Of a stretch of DNA of 6,937 nt, positions 6,420 through 6,937 are shown one piece after another. The notes under the pieces were generated by a model. It did no database searches, was not told the DNA's origin, and was given only the letters and a program-made list of their open reading frames with translations. The stretch is taken from contig CAMTZV010000071.1 in NCBI GenBank assembly GCA_947086625.1, positions 1 through 6,937 on the forward strand, read 5' to 3'. The position numbers and the translations under genes are program-made. The stretch is from an uncultured bacterium. GTDB taxonomy: Bacteria > Bacillota > Clostridia > Lachnospirales > Lachnospiraceae. How positions within the stretch are numbered: position 1 is the stretch's first letter; the number at the start of each line of letters is the position of its first letter.

Positions 6420-6490
6420 AGGGAGCTTTATCCCGCAACGGATCATGTCGAAAGAAAAGGTAAGAAAAATTTTTTCAGGGAGGAAATAGA

Positions 6491-6937
6491 ATGAGAGTAA
6501 ACGGTGTAAACAGTATGAGCGGGGCGGGCGGAAATATGCGCGCAGGACGCTCCGGTGCAGGAATGACAAACGATCCGGTCGGAAAGCATATTCAGGATCA
6601 GATCGCGAACGTGCAAAAGCAGATGCAGGAGCTTTCCACCAACGAGGATCTGACGATCGAGGAAAAGATGAAAAAGCGGCAGGAGCTTCAGCAGGAGATT
6701 GCGAGCCTGAACCAGCAGCTAAGGCAGCACGAGATCGAGCAGAGGAAGGAGGAGCAGAGCAAAAGGGCTTCCGCTGAGGACGAGACGGCGGCGGGCGCAG
6801 GGAAGGCGTCTGAAAAGAAAGGCTGTGGTCTTTCTCAGGCAAGCATGCATGCGATGATTTCCGCGGATTCTTCCATGAAGCAGGCACAGGCGCAGGGCAG
6901 CATTGTGACGACGATGAAGGGGAGAGCCGGCGTGCTG
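6491..6937 (+). CDS. FlxA-like family coiled-coil protein (3' end outside the window)
   Basis: The frame is open from ATG 6491 to the window edge (149 codons, no stop), so the gene is partial. AGGGAGG at 6477-6483 is seven bases before the start. Residues 1-27 are Gly/Ser/Met-rich and look disordered. Residues about 28-90, starting DPVGKHIQDQIANVQKQMQ and containing TIEEKMKKRQELQQEI, form a charged heptad-like coiled coil that matches the FlxA-like family common in Clostridia. A Lys/Ala/Glu-rich linker follows, then LSQASMHAMISADSSMKQAQ, a tail also seen in that family. There is no signal peptide or membrane helix. FlxA of E. coli is a flagellar-regulon gene of unknown function; in Clostridia the role is unknown, and no motility gene is visible here. 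It is transcribed divergently from the transporter operon. Confidence 0.85.
   Translation, partial: MRVNGVNSMSGAGGNMRAGRSGAGMTNDPVGKHIQDQIANVQKQMQELSTNEDLTIEEKMKKRQELQQEIASLNQQLRQHEIEQRKEEQSKRASAEDETAAGAGKASEKKGCGLSQASMHAMISADSSMKQAQAQGSIVTTMKGRAGVL

Noticed and set aside
6372..6887. Long minus-strand open frame (171 codons) across the intergenic region and the FlxA-like gene
   Set aside because: Its translation is Pro/Ser/Arg-rich low-complexity sequence with no family resemblance. It runs antisense to a recognisable gene with a proper ribosome binding site and covers the divergent promoter region.
1..6937. CRISPR arrays, tRNA/rRNA genes, insertion sequences, phage or toxin-antitoxin genes
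   Set aside because: Looked for and not seen; nearly all bases are accounted for by seven recognised genes and short intergenic regions.

Overview
The window looks like chromosomal DNA from a GC-rich member of the Clostridia, most likely Lachnospiraceae or a close relative. This is inferred from three things: a sigma factor paired with a DUF4179 membrane protein, a BceAB-type peptide-resistance transporter fused in one operon to its two-component system, and a FlxA-like coiled-coil protein. Nearly every gene starts with a strong AGGAGG-type ribosome binding site, and genes are tightly packed or overlapping. No rRNA, tRNA, CRISPR array, insertion sequence or phage gene is visible.

Left part (about 1-1748, + strand). 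A possible last codons of an upstream gene end at 45. They are followed by a terminator-like hairpin (46-72) and a very GC-rich hairpin (79-98). Next come an ECF-type sigma factor (139-690) and, overlapping it by ATGA, a single-pass membrane protein with a DUF4179 domain (687-1748). That protein is the probable membrane-bound partner or anti-sigma regulator.

Middle and right part (1800-6314, - strand, read right to left). A four-gene operon runs ATPase (6314-5517), FtsX-type permease (5527-3470), OmpR-type response regulator (3459-2818), then intramembrane-sensing histidine kinase (2828-1800). This is the classic BceAB-BceRS kind of module, which senses and resists cell-wall-active peptides. 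In this family the kinase has almost no extracellular domain and reads out the activity of the transporter, and the regulator in turn activates the transporter promoter. A good extended -10 promoter sits at 6342-6370, with a CTTACA/TGTAAG inverted repeat directly upstream that resembles BceR-type operators. Because all four genes appear to share this promoter, the regulator would drive its own synthesis. The sigma/DUF4179 pair and this operon converge, with only 51 bases between them.

Right edge (6491 to the end, + strand). A divergently transcribed FlxA-like coiled-coil protein is cut off by the window end.

The most unusual thing seen is in the response regulator. Its receiver domain lacks roughly 15 residues between strand beta-4 and the conserved lysine, including the switch Ser/Thr and the alpha-4 region, yet the reading frame is intact. 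Otherwise the window holds recognisable families, and I do not see a wholly new type of system.
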